Shown: positions 22,663 through 35,440 of the stretch, in pieces | How positions within the stretch are numbered: position 1 is the first letter of the stretch | How the letters are laid out: each line of letters starts with the position of its first letter | DNA from: Ooceraea biroi | Lineage: Eukaryota > Arthropoda > Insecta > Hymenoptera > Formicidae | Length of the DNA stretch: 64,000 bases | Direction of reading: 5' to 3' | Assembly: GCF_003672135.1 (NCBI RefSeq) | Contig: NC_039517.1 | Location: forward strand, 9,882,601-9,946,600 | Made by a program: the position numbers and the translations under genes | Notes under the pieces: generated by a model | The model's database searches: none | What the model was told of the DNA's origin: nothing | Seen by the model: only the letters and a program-made list of their open reading frames with translations

Positions 22663-24142
22663 GTATACCAAATCGTGTTGCGCACCGAGAGAAAATGTAA
22701 TTAAATCCCGTAGTCCTTTCCGGATTCTCTCGGGTGCTGGAAGTGCGCGAAATCGTACACGATCGCGGGATAACTTAGTTTCAGTATACTCTCACTAGGT
22801 ATTTTCTTGTTTTTTTTTTTATTTTTTTATTTTCGAGAGCAGCAATCGACCTTATACGATACTCTGCTCGCAGCTCCGTGCGCGGCAATCTCTCACTCGA
22901 GGAGAAAGTATCACGTAACTTGCGTTAAGAGCGAGATCGCGCGTTCAAGAATATGGTGCCAACACTCAACACCTTTAGGAGTACCGTGCGCATCGGCCGG
23001 TCGCCGGTCGCGGATTGTATTGCGGGACATGCGTGATTTTTTTATACGGCAGAGTGTGTGTGTAATACGCTAAGATTCCGCTTCCCGTCCCCCCCCCTCT
23101 CGTCCCCCCCCCGTTTTTATTTCCCCCGCGCGACGAGATCGCGCTGTTTTTTACCCCCGAGATGTGTCTATCTTTCAGTTTTTTTTCTTCTGCCGTGAGA
23201 ATGTGCGCGGCGTGCGCGGGGAGCGGCTCCGCGCGCACGAATTCCTATCGCGACGTAGCGAGTAAAATCGAATACACGTTTGTCTGCCGTGGACTTAATT
23301 GTTGCAAAAGGCTGCTATATTATTTTATACAAAACTATGACGAATGCTGTTGCGATCCGCTATTTTTTATAGGGACGTTACATGGTGAACGGTGGTGAGC
23401 GCGTGTGTGAGCGCAGATAACTATAAAAAGTATTCTAAATAAGAAAATTAAAGTCTTAGCGCGCCGATGGTATTAAATAACAGTATGCTACAGTACATAT
23501 AATATGGTACGTTGAAAAATGATATCTTCCTAGTGTTGATTTTCGGCACTCTATAATGACCTGCAGTCACATTTATTTTAGGGCGAACATTTGTCGTTCA
23601 AATAAACTGTATCTCTTGACGAATATTGTCTTTCCACGTGGAGCATGGTGTCTCGCGCGACTGTCGAAACCATTAAATAGAAAAATAATTCCAAGACGAC
23701 ATGTAGATTATTAACTAAAAATTAGCGCCTCGTTGTTACAGCTCTTACGTAGTTTGGATACTCGCGCGTTTTATCTATGTTCTATTTATACATTTAGTAT
23801 GCGGCAAAGAATGATGCGAAGAGAGAGAAAGAGAGAGAGAGGTAAGGAGAAAAATTCCATAGACAAGAGATATATTCCGTACTTTATACATCGTATTTTA
23901 TATCTTTTTAAAGAACCGCCGAGCCCCGAGATATAACAATTAGCGAAACTTACGTTGCTTAAGATTTCGTAAAGTTTAATTATAAACTTTCCATGTGTAT
24001 TTCTTCGTATACTTCTGTTGTACGCGTCTGCAAGAGAGGAAATGTTATTATATAGTTATTTATACTCGGATACCCGAAGACTTCGGACGCTCGAGCGATC
24101 GAAAAGATACGTATATATTCCGCGAAGGTGTGAATTAATTAA

Positions 24143-24341
24143 GGAGGTTCAGGTGCTTCAAAAAAATGCAGCCAACCTCATGAAAATTTAATATATTGTT
24201 CTGCAATGCAAAATAGAATTATGTAAATTGTTTTGGAATTTTTCATGGCCTCGTTTTGAAAAAAATCGGCTCAAAAGAGCCAAGTCAGCATAGAATCCTA
24301 CCGCGTCCCACTACTCCCCCCGATGAAGCACCCGAATCTCC
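24143..24341. mobile_element. TTAA-flanked MITE (piggyBac-like)
   Basis: 199 bases flanked on both sides by TTAA (24139-24142 and 24342-24345). The ends are inverted: GGAGGTTCAGGTGCTTCA on the left, and the complement of GGAGATTCGGGTGCTTCA on the right, with 16 of 18 matching. TTAA duplication is the hallmark of piggyBac transposition. There is no coding capacity. It lies in the region downstream of aPKC. Confidence 0.75.
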
Positions 24342-24982
24342 TTAAATGGATACCTCGATCTATTTAATTAATACTTAAATAAATTAAAAGTACTTAATTT
24401 CCAATTTAGATTATATTAATGCATCGAGGAAATTATACGTACCTTGGTCGCTCGCGTATCCGAATCTCTGCTGTCCTGGATACGTTCCGAAAGTACGGGA
24501 AGTAATTATTAGCTCCACGCAAGCGCAGATATTGTACGAAGTATAAATCTAGAAACGTAGAATAAGCGTAAAGAGTCAATCATCTTCATACTTTCCGGTG
24601 TCGACTTGTAGGATGTCTTTTGAGAACATATTGTTGATTAACGATTAGATCTACAGAATCTTACGAAGGTTTGTTCTCACGTAAGTTCATTTACACGGAC
24701 GACGTCCGTATTCAGGAATTGAGGCACTCGTTCAGTTTTGCTTCTCATCTGACGTTTATTCGTCGGAATGCCGGATTTGAATGCACACACGTCGGGATTC
24801 TGAGATACCGCAAACATAATTTCTCTTTAATTTCATGCGAATAGTGTTTTACAAATACCTATTCCAATTCGTATTTAATCTAATTTTCTAAACTTTTATC
24901 ATAAATTTTTCACATTAAACCTAAAGGTGAGAGACAACTGGTGGGTGATTGTCTCGGAACATCCTACTCTGTGTACTCAATG

Positions 24983-25007
24983 TATATATTATATATATAC
25001 ACACACA

Positions 25008-25038
<31 letters not shown>
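24983..25038. repeat. TA/CA compound dinucleotide repeat
   Basis: Alternating TA, CA and TA tracts. Confidence 0.8.
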
Positions 25039-25042
<4 letters not shown>

Positions 25043-25804
25043 GCATGTACATAGTGTCAAAAAATATTCAACGCTACTGATACGCGTACTGGTATGTAAC
25101 AGAAAATTTCAAGAGAGAATATATCGAAATTGTAGGTATCTGTAATATATTAATTATACTTGTATGAAAAAAGCCAATAGTACGACTTTACGGTATAATA
25201 ATTTCGGACGTACATCACTCGTAATGCTCAATTATCGTTTATCATACGATTATGTAAACTTACGTTTATTACGTGATTCATGCATTCTGTCTTCTTTCTA
25301 ATAAATTCCACCCACGCATGTAGCGCTCCGAATTAATTAATTAATTCATGTTTCACATCGATCGCAATACGTATATACGTACTTATATATTACAGTTACA
25401 ATGTTGCTTGAACATCTTTATATACATGTATAATTTCATTAAGGAGAGTTAAGATTCTAACGTATTTTATTATCTCGACGAAGGAATATTAAAGCTCTTG
25501 CATATTCTAACGTGTTATTTCTACTTGTAAATTGGCGTTCGAGAGACTGTTTTGTTTCAGCGTTGACTAAACGTTAACAGTAAGACGATTATATTGATTA
25601 GAGATATATATACATATATATATATATATAAATATAATACATGATATTTATAGATACGAAATTGATAAGAGTGCAGTTGCATTTAATTGTTATAGAGTAC
25701 AAGATATCAAAAAGCAGAAGGAACGCTTATACTTTAGGATTTGTTACACGATCTAAATGAGATATAAATTAATGAGATGCATTTTGTCATCACCGAGAAG
25801 TCAA

Positions 25805-25816
25805 GGGAGAGAGACG

Positions 25817-25852
<36 letters not shown>
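25805..25852. repeat. GA dinucleotide repeat
   Basis: Slightly interrupted GA run of about 48 bases. Confidence 0.85.
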
Positions 25853-25854
<2 letters not shown>

Positions 25855-28248
25855 TTGATATTGACGAATTAATTAAATGTATTCCGCGACGGATTAATGA
25901 TTCGTGATGAACAAGTACGCGGGTGCCTTCCTTGTTCCGTGACGACAAAGTGCCACGTGTACGTTATCGAGGCACGTTGACGATGGCCTCATTATTACTG
26001 AATAATTGCATACATTTAAACTCGTATCGATACGTTATTGTACACGTATATATTGCCGTTGATAGTATTTTTGTAAGGCTTGACTTGCGTTCCCCGTGGA
26101 CAAAAATTATCGCTTCTTGAAATTATACATCCTACGCGGATCATGCGCGATCGACAGTTGCTCACGGCAATAGTAGCCACGATAATCGTGGATCGTGGAT
26201 CGTGAACGCACGAAGATTCTGTGTGAGATTCTGTTCCTCTAAAGTGTTACTTAAATAAAACGATCCCTACGTGCAAAGGAATTAATCAGTTGCCTCTCGT
26301 TCCACCACACACGCACGGCTTCGTTCCATTTGCTTTTAGTTGCACAGAATATGATTAATAATTCCTTTCTCTTTTTTTAAGCATTTTTCTGATTTGTAAT
26401 TTTCTATAAAAATCCTTATATAATCCACATTTCTGTTTATAATTTACTGGATTTATACTTTACTCAGGAACAATAATCGCTTAACAAATCTGTTGGTACA
26501 AGAAAGATCCAATTTCTAAAAAATATTAAATATGAAAGAAAACGTTGTTTGTCACTTGTCATTTTGATCTATATCTTTTTTCAAGTATATCACAGTTTTT
26601 TTTTATTTCGTGCAGTGGTGGAAGAGGTACATCTTAATCTCAATTCTTATTGTATTCGTATTATTACGCGGTCTTGCGTTCACAAGCTCTTCTCTAGCGT
26701 GATATATTATCTCGTTAAACCGCAGATGTCAAATTATGATTGTTACAACGTCTGAGATGAGGAGTGCGTCTCAGAATATAATTGTATTACCGAACCGAAT
26801 GATAGACAGTTATTCGATCATAGCGATCTTATTATAGATATATAGACTAACGTTATCAAAATTCATTATCCGAGATTTATTACGATTGTATTTATAGAAG
26901 TTGAATTAAGATGAACTATCGATATGTTCTTTTGCGAAGGTAGATATCGGTTTTGCTAAACCTCGAGTGGCCAATACGTGAGCTCAAGTATCGATTATGG
27001 TTTATGCGCAATTTTTCATCAGCACGCATACAAACGTAGCGTTACGTGGACCGATACGATGAAATTCCATCTATCGCCAGTCAGTATAATAAATGGAGTT
27101 TCATTGCGATCGTGGACATAGAGTCTCATATAAAATCATGCGGGTGACTTCCCGACGATTTCCATCCGACCTATTCTAACATAACTAATACATATCATGC
27201 GATATACAACTATGTACATTATTATACATTGTATATGACCAGTTTGTCGAGTGATTTCAAGCATCTCTTGTGCGACAGCATCAGCGGCGTGATCGATTTG
27301 TTCTCTTTTTTTTTCTTCTCCTAAATGCAGACGTTAAATGAAAAATTATTTAGCAGTGATTGACACATACGTACGCTTTTAACTGAGTTAATTGCAAAGA
27401 TAATTGCATTTATTAACAGCTTTACGACACATTTGTGTTGAATAAAACTTTCGACGATTGCGCGAAAATTTTGCTTTCATCATTCAAGTTGTCGTTATCT
27501 CGAAGTCGCACTCGATCCTGGAATTTGTGAGCTGGCTCATTCTCATACTCCCATGTGCGAGTAATTAACAAGTTATACTAAAAACGATTAAGGTGTAAGT
27601 TAGCATAGATATACTACGTTATAACTCTCAATTACGAGATGTGCGCGACGTTAAAAATCAGAGGATCAATCGCTTAAAGCGTCGGCCGTGAAAGATGGGA
27701 CGTCTGATTCTTCCAGTCTCTAGGCGTACTCTTCTTCGGCGGGTCAGTTTTTCAAGCGGATAGCGGTATATCTTTTCTCGGGCGCTGCTCAAGTGCGATT
27801 AGAGGAGAAGGAGAGGCAGCATAAGTTTATAATTATTCCAAACGCGTATTATTCCAATGCCGATCGCATCGTGGAGTTTACAATCGCGGATAGTAGTTTC
27901 TTATTGCAGATCGACGAGATCGCAGGTTGATTACGTGACAGGGAGTTTGTATAAATGTACATAGAGCGACGATATTATTAATAATCGGGAGACTAATAAG
28001 CGAAGTTTACTTTTGCGTTTTGTGGACCGCGAGTGGTTCCGCGACATGCTGACGTCTGACGCGGCAGAAATCAAGTTAGACAAGTGTGGATTGCATATGT
28101 AAACGCAAAAAAACGTATTATATATATACATACATATATATATAATAATAATAGTAACAACAATAAATTAGACCGATTCATTACACATTTGTTTCTGGTG
28201 TCTCTGTGATCCCTTGCCTCGTCGATTCTTAATGCGAGCGAGGACTCT

Positions 28249-30810
28249 TCATTGATATTGAGCCAGCAATCGCAGAATAGGCCTGGACACCATTTGCACG
28301 GAGGACTTTCCCCACATGAAGTCGTAATGATTGAACGTGGCGTTCGAGGGAGTCTTGTGATGAAACACGACGCTGTTGAGCTTCGTAGACAGAAGTTTCA
28401 CGTCCTTAAACAATCATTTAAAAGGGATCGTAATGAATGAGGTGGAGTTTAATGGACTTTTGAATTTGTACGTTTGTATGTTTAATTTTTACTAGATTTG
28501 ACCGTCAGTTAAATGTAATTTCTACGAGAATAATTTATTGTTTAATATTGTTTAATATATTGTTTAATTGGAACCTACCTTTGTAGTAGCCAGCCAGTCG
28601 TTATCGCTACTGAAGAGAGCAATCGGCGCTGTGATCTTCTCCAATTGGTAAGCCGGCGGTACCGTTGAATTGTACATTTGAAGATTCTTATCGACACTAC
28701 CGTAATCATATTGTCTAAAGGTCCCTAAAGTATTTTAAAATTTCTTCAGAATACAATACATAATTTCATGACACAACATTTGAAATATTTTAATAATAAT
28801 TTATTCCGTTCATTCTCTAGATGAGCAGCTATATCTGAAAAACATGTAGTTTTCCTTCCCTTTGTAATAATCATCACGTTACCTGTATTGATATATCCTT
28901 GACCGTAATGCACGAATTGTTTCCAGGAAGCACCGGCGGGAACGTGGCCTATGATGACTGTCAGGTATTCCTATTCGATGAAAGTTAATCGTAATACAAA
29001 ATTAGATAATTAGCAAAATCGTCAAAATAGATGATGACGCGTGTGTCTTTTATATTCTCACCGTATTTAATTCCGCGCGACTGAACCCGGCGACCAGAAA
29101 TAGGATGTTGCTGCAAATAAATTGCGTGGATGCCATACTCTGACAGAACAAATTCGACACGAATTTCCCCCAAGCAGACCGAGAACGAAATTCCGGATAG
29201 CCGAAGGTTTCGCCAATCCACTAAATCGAAAGAGAACCAGAGAAGTTAGAAACGATCATCGATTTTATCAAAATTTTTGGACGATTAAACAACAGCTTAC
29301 CACACCGAGATACGTTAATTTAGCGAGTTTCGTCACCGGTCCGCGTATGTGACCGCTGAAAGCCGCCGGTGCCAGACCAATCATCAGAATGATTCTTGAA
29401 TTGTACTCGGGTTTTTCTGACGCCATCACCCAGAACTGCGTGGTGCCTTCCGAGTGACCGATGTAGAAAATTCTCTCACGTCCCGTCGTTTGCGAAATGT
29501 AATCGATCTTCGCGGGAAGATCGTAGATACCGAGCTCGTGATAACTGAGGCACACGTAAGTTTCTTCACGATAATCCTTTTCTCTTTTTTTAATCTTTAA
29601 ATTTTTACTTCAAGAGAGCTCAAACGTACATATTTTATTGTTTTTTCTGTTTTATCTAAAAAAAACTTAATTTAAATAGATTTGAAACTTCTTATTTTTC
29701 AAATTTGAACTTGATATCGAGAAAGCTAGAGAGCAACCTTATAAATGTACAATTATAAAACGCAAAATAAGAATTTTATAATTAATATTCTTTTCATTTA
29801 CGTAGCAGCGTAAAATCACGGTCGGTGTTTCATTGAAAATTTCAGTTACCTGAAATCCCAGTAAGCTCGATCTTCTGGCGATAATGAGGTGTGATTTCTC
29901 GAATAAATATTGCCTCTATTATTTCCAAGCCACACGTCGTAGCCCGCATCAGCCAATATGTATGCTGAAAGTAATATGTTATACAACTTCATCGAGATAA
30001 ATATTAATATCGAATACCCTAATACGGCAATTTTTCCAACAAATTTGAAGCGTACCTAAGGATTTCCCAGGACCCATAAGGACCCAATCAGCGGAGCTCC
30101 CTGCCAGACCATGTACCAAGAGTATCGGCGTTCTTATCTTGGATTTTATTTCCTGCTTATCATCCCGACCATGCGGTATTCGGTGCAGTTGCAGAGCGTA
30201 GCCATCCTCCGTGAAAATATCGTGAATCTCCAGAGGATATCCATATTTTCTCACCAGCTCGGGCTGCTCAATTAAAAAAAAACGCGCATTCATTTATTAT
30301 TATATCATATTTAATTAAATTAAATGCAATTACATTTAAAGAAACCGGTTATTCTCGTCTCGCTAGAATTCGACGTACATGAGATACATTTTATTGAAGA
30401 TGGAATTACGAGGGACGTTTAAAATATTACTACGAGACTTTTAATCGTTTAAACGTCACTCGGACAGCACTTGGCTTTCTTTGAAGAGTGCGTTGAAATG
30501 CCAAGAAGGTACAGCGCGTAAATGCCGCAATTGAAGGAGAGAGTAAGCCCGCGCGACCACATTATGTAAGCCACTTTGCGATTCGAACATTCAAGATTCC
30601 ATTCGCCGTTGCAGCACGGTTCATCTCAACGTGGTGGCTCAATCATGTCACGGCAATCACGATGGGAAACCGTGGGAGTAGGCGACTTACCGTTGCGAGC
30701 GCGATGTCGGGATTGCCATCGGGCTTGGTGAACGCGTTCGTCGACGACAGGCAATGATTCAAGAGTATTATCGCGACGAGGATCCGACGCCGACGCGTTG
30801 TCGGCAGCAT
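28249..30810 (-). CDS. Secreted acid lipase (lipase 3-like, AB-hydrolase lipase family)
   Basis: Eight exons: 30810-30691, 30266-30056, 29964-29850, 29544-29301, 29220-29062, 28970-28883, 28724-28579, 28404-28249. Phases agree and give 412 residues, the usual length. A signal peptide is visible (RRRRILVAIILLNHCLSSTNA). Family blocks follow in order: LVRKYGYPLEIH, TPILLVHGLAGSSADW (oxyanion region), ADAGYDVWLGNNRGN, SYHELGIYDLPAKIDYI, the nucleophile elbow GHSEG, then the Asp in SSDNDW and the His in NHYDFMWG. The elbow has Glu where most relatives have Gln (GHSQG); the catalytic Ser is intact. Family enzymes hydrolyse acylglycerols or sterol esters in gut or lysosome. The exon 2 acceptor could be three bases shorter. 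The gene diverges from the THAP gene. Confidence 0.92.
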
Positions 30811-32666
30811 CGCGGCGGCACGGACGCAACAGAGAACCGAAAATCTGCCTCATCGTCATTTTATACCTATCACACTATGGCGCGCAGGAGGCGCGTGATA
30901 ACGCCGCGCGTCCTTGCATCCTCGACCCTTGAAGAATCCGATTCGCCGGAGAATGGAAAGCAACGAGCAATTGTACATCGAGCGAGTGAATGAACGCACC
31001 TGGTCCCCGAGGTCCGCCGATCTTCGAAGCGTCTCTTTAGATTTTTGAGATTTTTATCAGGTTGCTCATATCGAAAAGAAATTACCGTGAATTCTTAGAA
31101 AATTCATTCAGAGTGGTTCAGAAATGCGTTTCAGAAATAAATATGCAGATTAATTGATATTGAAATTAAATGCATATGGAAATTTTTAATTCTGTATATA
31201 AGAAAAATTACTTTCTTAAATTCCGTATAATATGTGGGAAAGAATGAGATATATGAAAGCTTACAAAGCATTATTTAATTTTATTAATGTGGTTCCCATC
31301 TGGATATTTTCTAATAGTAGAGTGATCCTGATTCTCTTTATAAGACGGAGCAATGTTAGATTACAGATGTAAAAATTATACATATATATAATGATATTAT
31401 AAATAAATCGTTATAATAATAAAAATTGTTGGATTCTGAAAAAAATAAACGATAATGATAGATGTTGCTTTTAATCATGATTGAATAGAGATCCTCTATA
31501 GAGGGTCTCTACGATTGAAAAGTTTATTTTAGATCCACATTTTGTGCTTATTGAAGTTGTGTATGTGTGAGTGCGAAATGTATTTTATTACTCTCTCTAC
31601 CTCAGGGATCGTTTCTTTGTCATCGCATAAACATCACTCACAAACTAGGACATGATTTTAATGCTCGCACCGTTTCGACTCGCAGGTCGCAGTAGTCTGC
31701 AGTCCTACTGCGATCTTATCTTTGGCGTGTATATTGTGAAAGTGGCCGTCACACACAACTGGGCCGTTGTACGCGATGCAAGGCCGATTTCGTCAACTCT
31801 TTAAAGAAATTAGGAAAAGAGGTTTCGCTGGCCTTTTTATCGCGCGACGTTCATCATTCGCTCCTATTTTTTTTTTCCTATCTGCTTACCTGCATTTACG
31901 CGAGCAATCATGCGCATTGAGCAATTAAACCACGCTTACTAAAGTCACTGCAAAATGCTATCGATGCTACCAAAGTATTAGGAAAGCATATTTCAACGGA
32001 AAGCTATCCTTAAGTCAAGAGGCTAGATGGAACCAGAGCTTCTAATTCGGCCGACTAATCCGGTGCGTCACTCACGGAGAACACGGTGCGCGAGGAGGTT
32101 AAATGAATTGAAGTGAGCTGAGAATTTAAATTCGATCCTTTGACTTTAAATTCAAATTCAAAAGATTGAATTCGAAATCAAAGGATCCGATTGGTCAGTC
32201 TGGTATCAGGCGAACACGCTCGGCAGAAGATGACGCACGAAATTCGTTTGGCGCGAATTTTCAAAGCGCGATTCGTCTCGTAACACTTTAACGTCAATTC
32301 TTGTCAATGCGAAATAATAAATTTGCAGTTTCAGGAATTTACAGCTTAGGTTTATCTCTTGACTTGCAATCATTAATTAAAATAACATTTCATATTTAAG
32401 TTAGATTAGACAAATGTTACGAGTTACTTTCTCACTGCCGTGAGAACCATACTTGACTTGTAGTTCTTGGTTAGGTTAGGTTAGGTTTGTGGTAGCGGCA
32501 GTAGTTTCTGCCTCAACACAAATTAGACATGGCGAATGGCGGTCTATCTTCACGCAATCCGAGGCGCGAGTGCAAACCTTGAGGGCGTATCGCGTTTGGT
32601 TGTAGTAAATATAACCTCAACCGTGTATATTGGTGGTATTTGTTTGCAATACATTTTCTTTTCGAT
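30811..32666. other. Divergent intergenic region between lipase and THAP gene
   Basis: No coding exon is supported. It contains an imperfect inverted repeat at about 32128-32192 (arms around GATCCTTTGA) and three tandem TTAGG units at about 32470-32486, the insect telomere motif, too few to imply a telomeric origin. Confidence 0.55.
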
Positions 32667-34413
32667 ATGACTAAGTCGTGCGCGGTGCCGAACTGCAAAA
32701 CGGGATATAAAAGTATAAAACAAAAGTGCTCCGTTTTTAAAGTGCCAAGAAACGTTGAACAATTTAAAAAATGGCAAGTAGCAATCTCTGGCATTGAATT
32801 GAAGCAATCGCAATTCGTTTGCGAGAAGCACTTTGAAGAACAATACATTCTAAGAAAATGGATAAAACGCGACTGCGATGGTCGAATTATTGCTCAAGTA
32901 AGTTTATTCATTTTATGCGTATCTCCAGAAAGAACAGCGTTATACAGGGTGTTCATAAACATGTGGGACACGCTGGGACACGCTTTAAGAACGGATGGGG
33001 GACACAAAACAATCAAAAAAGTTCATACAAACATATGTCGTGTTTGACATTGCTTTTGAGATGCAGTCCTTGAAGCATTCCACATGTTTATGAATACCCT
33101 GTATATGTAAAATGTTCTATTCGCGTTCTGTTTTGCGTTTATGCTACTACTCATAGCTTTCAGTGAATGTCACTGTAATCCTTTGTACATTGATTTCAGG
33201 TTCCCTATGTGCATCCAAAGCTAGCCAAGTCAGCAGTTCCAACAGTATTCGACAGCCCTACTGAGATGGAACAAGGTGTCTCAAAATTTCAAGAATCTCA
33301 GTGTAAGTGTCTATGCATTAGATACTTTTAATTGTGATGCATCATATTTTGATTGATTTTTCATCAAGAATCTTGTAAAGTTTTTTCATCACAAAAAGTC
33401 TTCTCATTTACTGAGAAAAGAAAGTAAATGGGTCAATTTGGGAGTCTGCCGAATAAATTTTGAATTCGGGCAACAAAAATTTCTTTGCCCGGACTAAAAA
33501 CTGATGACAGCCGAAATAATTAGTCAGGATAACAAAGATGTTACTATCCTAACTAAATAATTAATTTTTTTTAGTGCAGGATAAGCTTGTCGAGCACAAG
33601 GTTGATTCGCCGCAAGAGTCCATTCAATGTAAGGTTCTTCCGCCGAAGGAGATTGTTGGTATCACATCAACTGTGCAAAATTATGCAGTAGTAGTAGTAG
33701 ATTCAGTGCCTACAATGCCTACAGTGTCCACAGTGTGTGATAGAAATTTCGATATTTCAAACATCACAATCAACAATCGTATTAGTAAAGTGGCTACGAC
33801 TAGTGAAAACGATTCTATCACCGTACCAAAATCGTGGGCTGTTACGGAATACAATGAAGAAGGAGGACAAAGCGTAGTCTTCTCACGTCTCGTAAAGATG
33901 TGTAGAAATAGTATGCAAATACCAGTACTAGAAAAAAGTATTATAGTTAAGACTGATAAAATACTTCACTACTACGTTCATGGGCGTCCCGTGGATCCAG
34001 AGAGATGTCAACTCCCTCCAGTTTTGGAAGACATTACATTGCTGCTGAACACTTTGGAAAGATTCAAAAACATGAATGTTTGTAATGGTCTAGGTGCTAT
34101 CAACGTTCATCATTTGTCGGTTGATACTGCGTTTAAAGACTATGTTGAACGATGGCACGACAACAACTGTACGATGATCTCGAAACGGAAAAGATGTGAT
34201 AGCTGCATAAAGAAGAAGAAACAAATAATGCAGAGGGAAGCGAGATTGAAGAAAACTCAAACATTAAAGCGTATACGCCGAATGTCAAATCCCATCGATC
34301 AAAAGAAGCTCATGACTTTACAGAAGAAGTATGTTTGTGAAAGGCGCGAAAAAAACAAAATCAAGCAATGCATACAATTAATAACTCAATCGTTGAAAGA
34401 AAAGGCCGACTAA
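32667..34413 (+). CDS. THAP-domain protein derived from a P-element-like transposase (truncated)
   Basis: Three exons: 32667-32897, 33200-33302, 33575-34413. Phases agree and give 390 residues. The N-terminus is a THAP zinc finger: CAVPNC at the start, a conserved FKVPRN stretch, then CEKHF, matching the C2CH pattern. The third exon has a Lys/Arg-rich C-terminal segment that looks helical. The frame ends at TAA 34411-34413. The same frame then resumes with transposase-like sequence (34435 on), so the stop truncates an older and longer protein. It keeps DNA binding and possibly dimerisation but lacks the catalytic part. This resembles P-element repressor-type products, but I cannot tell a domesticated gene from a dying one. 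Intron 1 carries a MITE. Confidence 0.7.
32945..33101. mobile_element. MITE in intron 1 of the THAP gene (TA target)
   Basis: 157 bases with inverted ends CAGGGTGTTCATAAACATGT and the complement of CAGGGTATTCATAAACATGT, one mismatch in 20. Both flanks read TATA, consistent with TA target duplication as used by Tc1/mariner elements. It has no coding capacity. Confidence 0.8.
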
Positions 34414-34434
34414 ATCTCTTCTATTCATGCCGAT

Positions 34435-35150
34435 ATGTTGGACGAAAAGTGTGCAAAATTGGACCTCTCAACTGCGCAACAGACAGAGCTCAGAGAAATC
34501 ATCTCTGCTGCATCGAAGAAAGGTACGAAGAATCGTCGTTACTCAGATGAATGGATAATGCTATGCATTTTGATGAACATACGTTCACCGGGTGTTTACG
34601 AGTTTCTTCGGAAAAACAATGTTTTACCACTACCCTAGTAGGAGAACAATTCACAATTACTTCTTACTCATAGAAATGAACTACTTCGACAAACAGTTTG
34701 GGCAATTATTGAAAAAGTATTTAAACGATAAATCTCTGCAGCGACATTATGTACTTTTATTGGCTGAAATAGATTTGAGAAAGTCTGTGGCAGTCTGCTC
34801 AAGGAACTTAAGTTACGTTGATTTAACGGAATCGAAAAGTTCGATTTTAAATATATTTATTAACTGGAAAAGTCAACCAAGATAAGTTGGAGGTATTTAT
34901 ACCTTTCATAGGTATATGAATTGGGTGCATTACTTGGCTAGATATATACGCCACGGATTCTCTTCTCGTTACAGGAACTGAAGAATATTTACGGGTCGAA
35001 ATCTGAGGAAAAAAGTGCTACGTATCCTCAACACGTTCAGAAAAAATTAAATGAGATTGTACAACCACACGACGATTGGGAAGCGGATAACATTATAGAA
35101 CATAATAATCACGATCATGATTATGCTTTCTCCGAGACTCTCGATTGTAA
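34435..35150 (+). pseudogene. Decayed P-element-like transposase region
   Basis: Downstream of the THAP stop, in the same frame, comes a helix-turn-helix-like block with RRYSDEWIMLCILMNIRSP and YEFLRKNN, familiar from THAP9/P-element transposases. At about 34636 the frame ends and the similarity carries on in another frame (RRTIHNYFLLIE, then VLLLAEIDLRKSVAV). So there is at least one in-frame nonsense codon and one frameshift. A possible last fragment follows an acceptor-like CAG near 34975 (ELKNIYGSKSEEK). No full catalytic domain is left. Confidence 0.7.
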
Positions 35151-35415
35151 AATACATACAATAAAATACAATATGTCAGGTTTTTTTATTTTAATATTAA
35201 CTTTTTTCTGAAATTGCTTGAAATCTTAACAATCTGTTGATATGCGCCTTATAACAACTGTATTCTCTAACAATACTAACTATACTAACTACTAACTAGT
35301 AAAGAGAAAATTGTCAAGACTGACTATACATTAAAAATTACGTTATCATTCCAAGTGGAGCATTTATACTTTTCTCCTTTTTTCTTAATAGTTTGCATAT
35401 TTATGACAAATATTA

Positions 35416-35421
35416 TTTATT
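35416..35421 (-). terminator. Candidate poly(A) signal for the S28 peptidase gene
   Basis: Minus-strand AATAAA about 20 bases after the stop codon. Confidence 0.5.
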
Positions 35422-35440
35422 ACATGTCACGCAGAGAGCT

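Larger units (their letters stand above)
21001..28248. other. Long non-coding stretch after aPKC
   Basis: About 7.2 kb without a supportable coding exon on either strand. It is AT-rich with simple repeats (GA near 22636 and 25805; TA/CA near 24983), several AATAAA hexamers and one TTAA-flanked MITE at 24143-24341. Part may be an extended aPKC 3' untranslated region. Short frames here have no recognisable protein and no splice support. Confidence 0.55.

Noticed and set aside
32128..32192. Imperfect inverted repeat upstream of the THAP gene as a MITE
   Set aside because: The arms match at only about 21 of 26 positions, with no clear ends or target duplication, so I do not call an element.
32470..32486. 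Three TTAGG units as a telomere remnant
   Set aside because: Only three copies, embedded in unique gene-flanking DNA; expected by chance or slippage.
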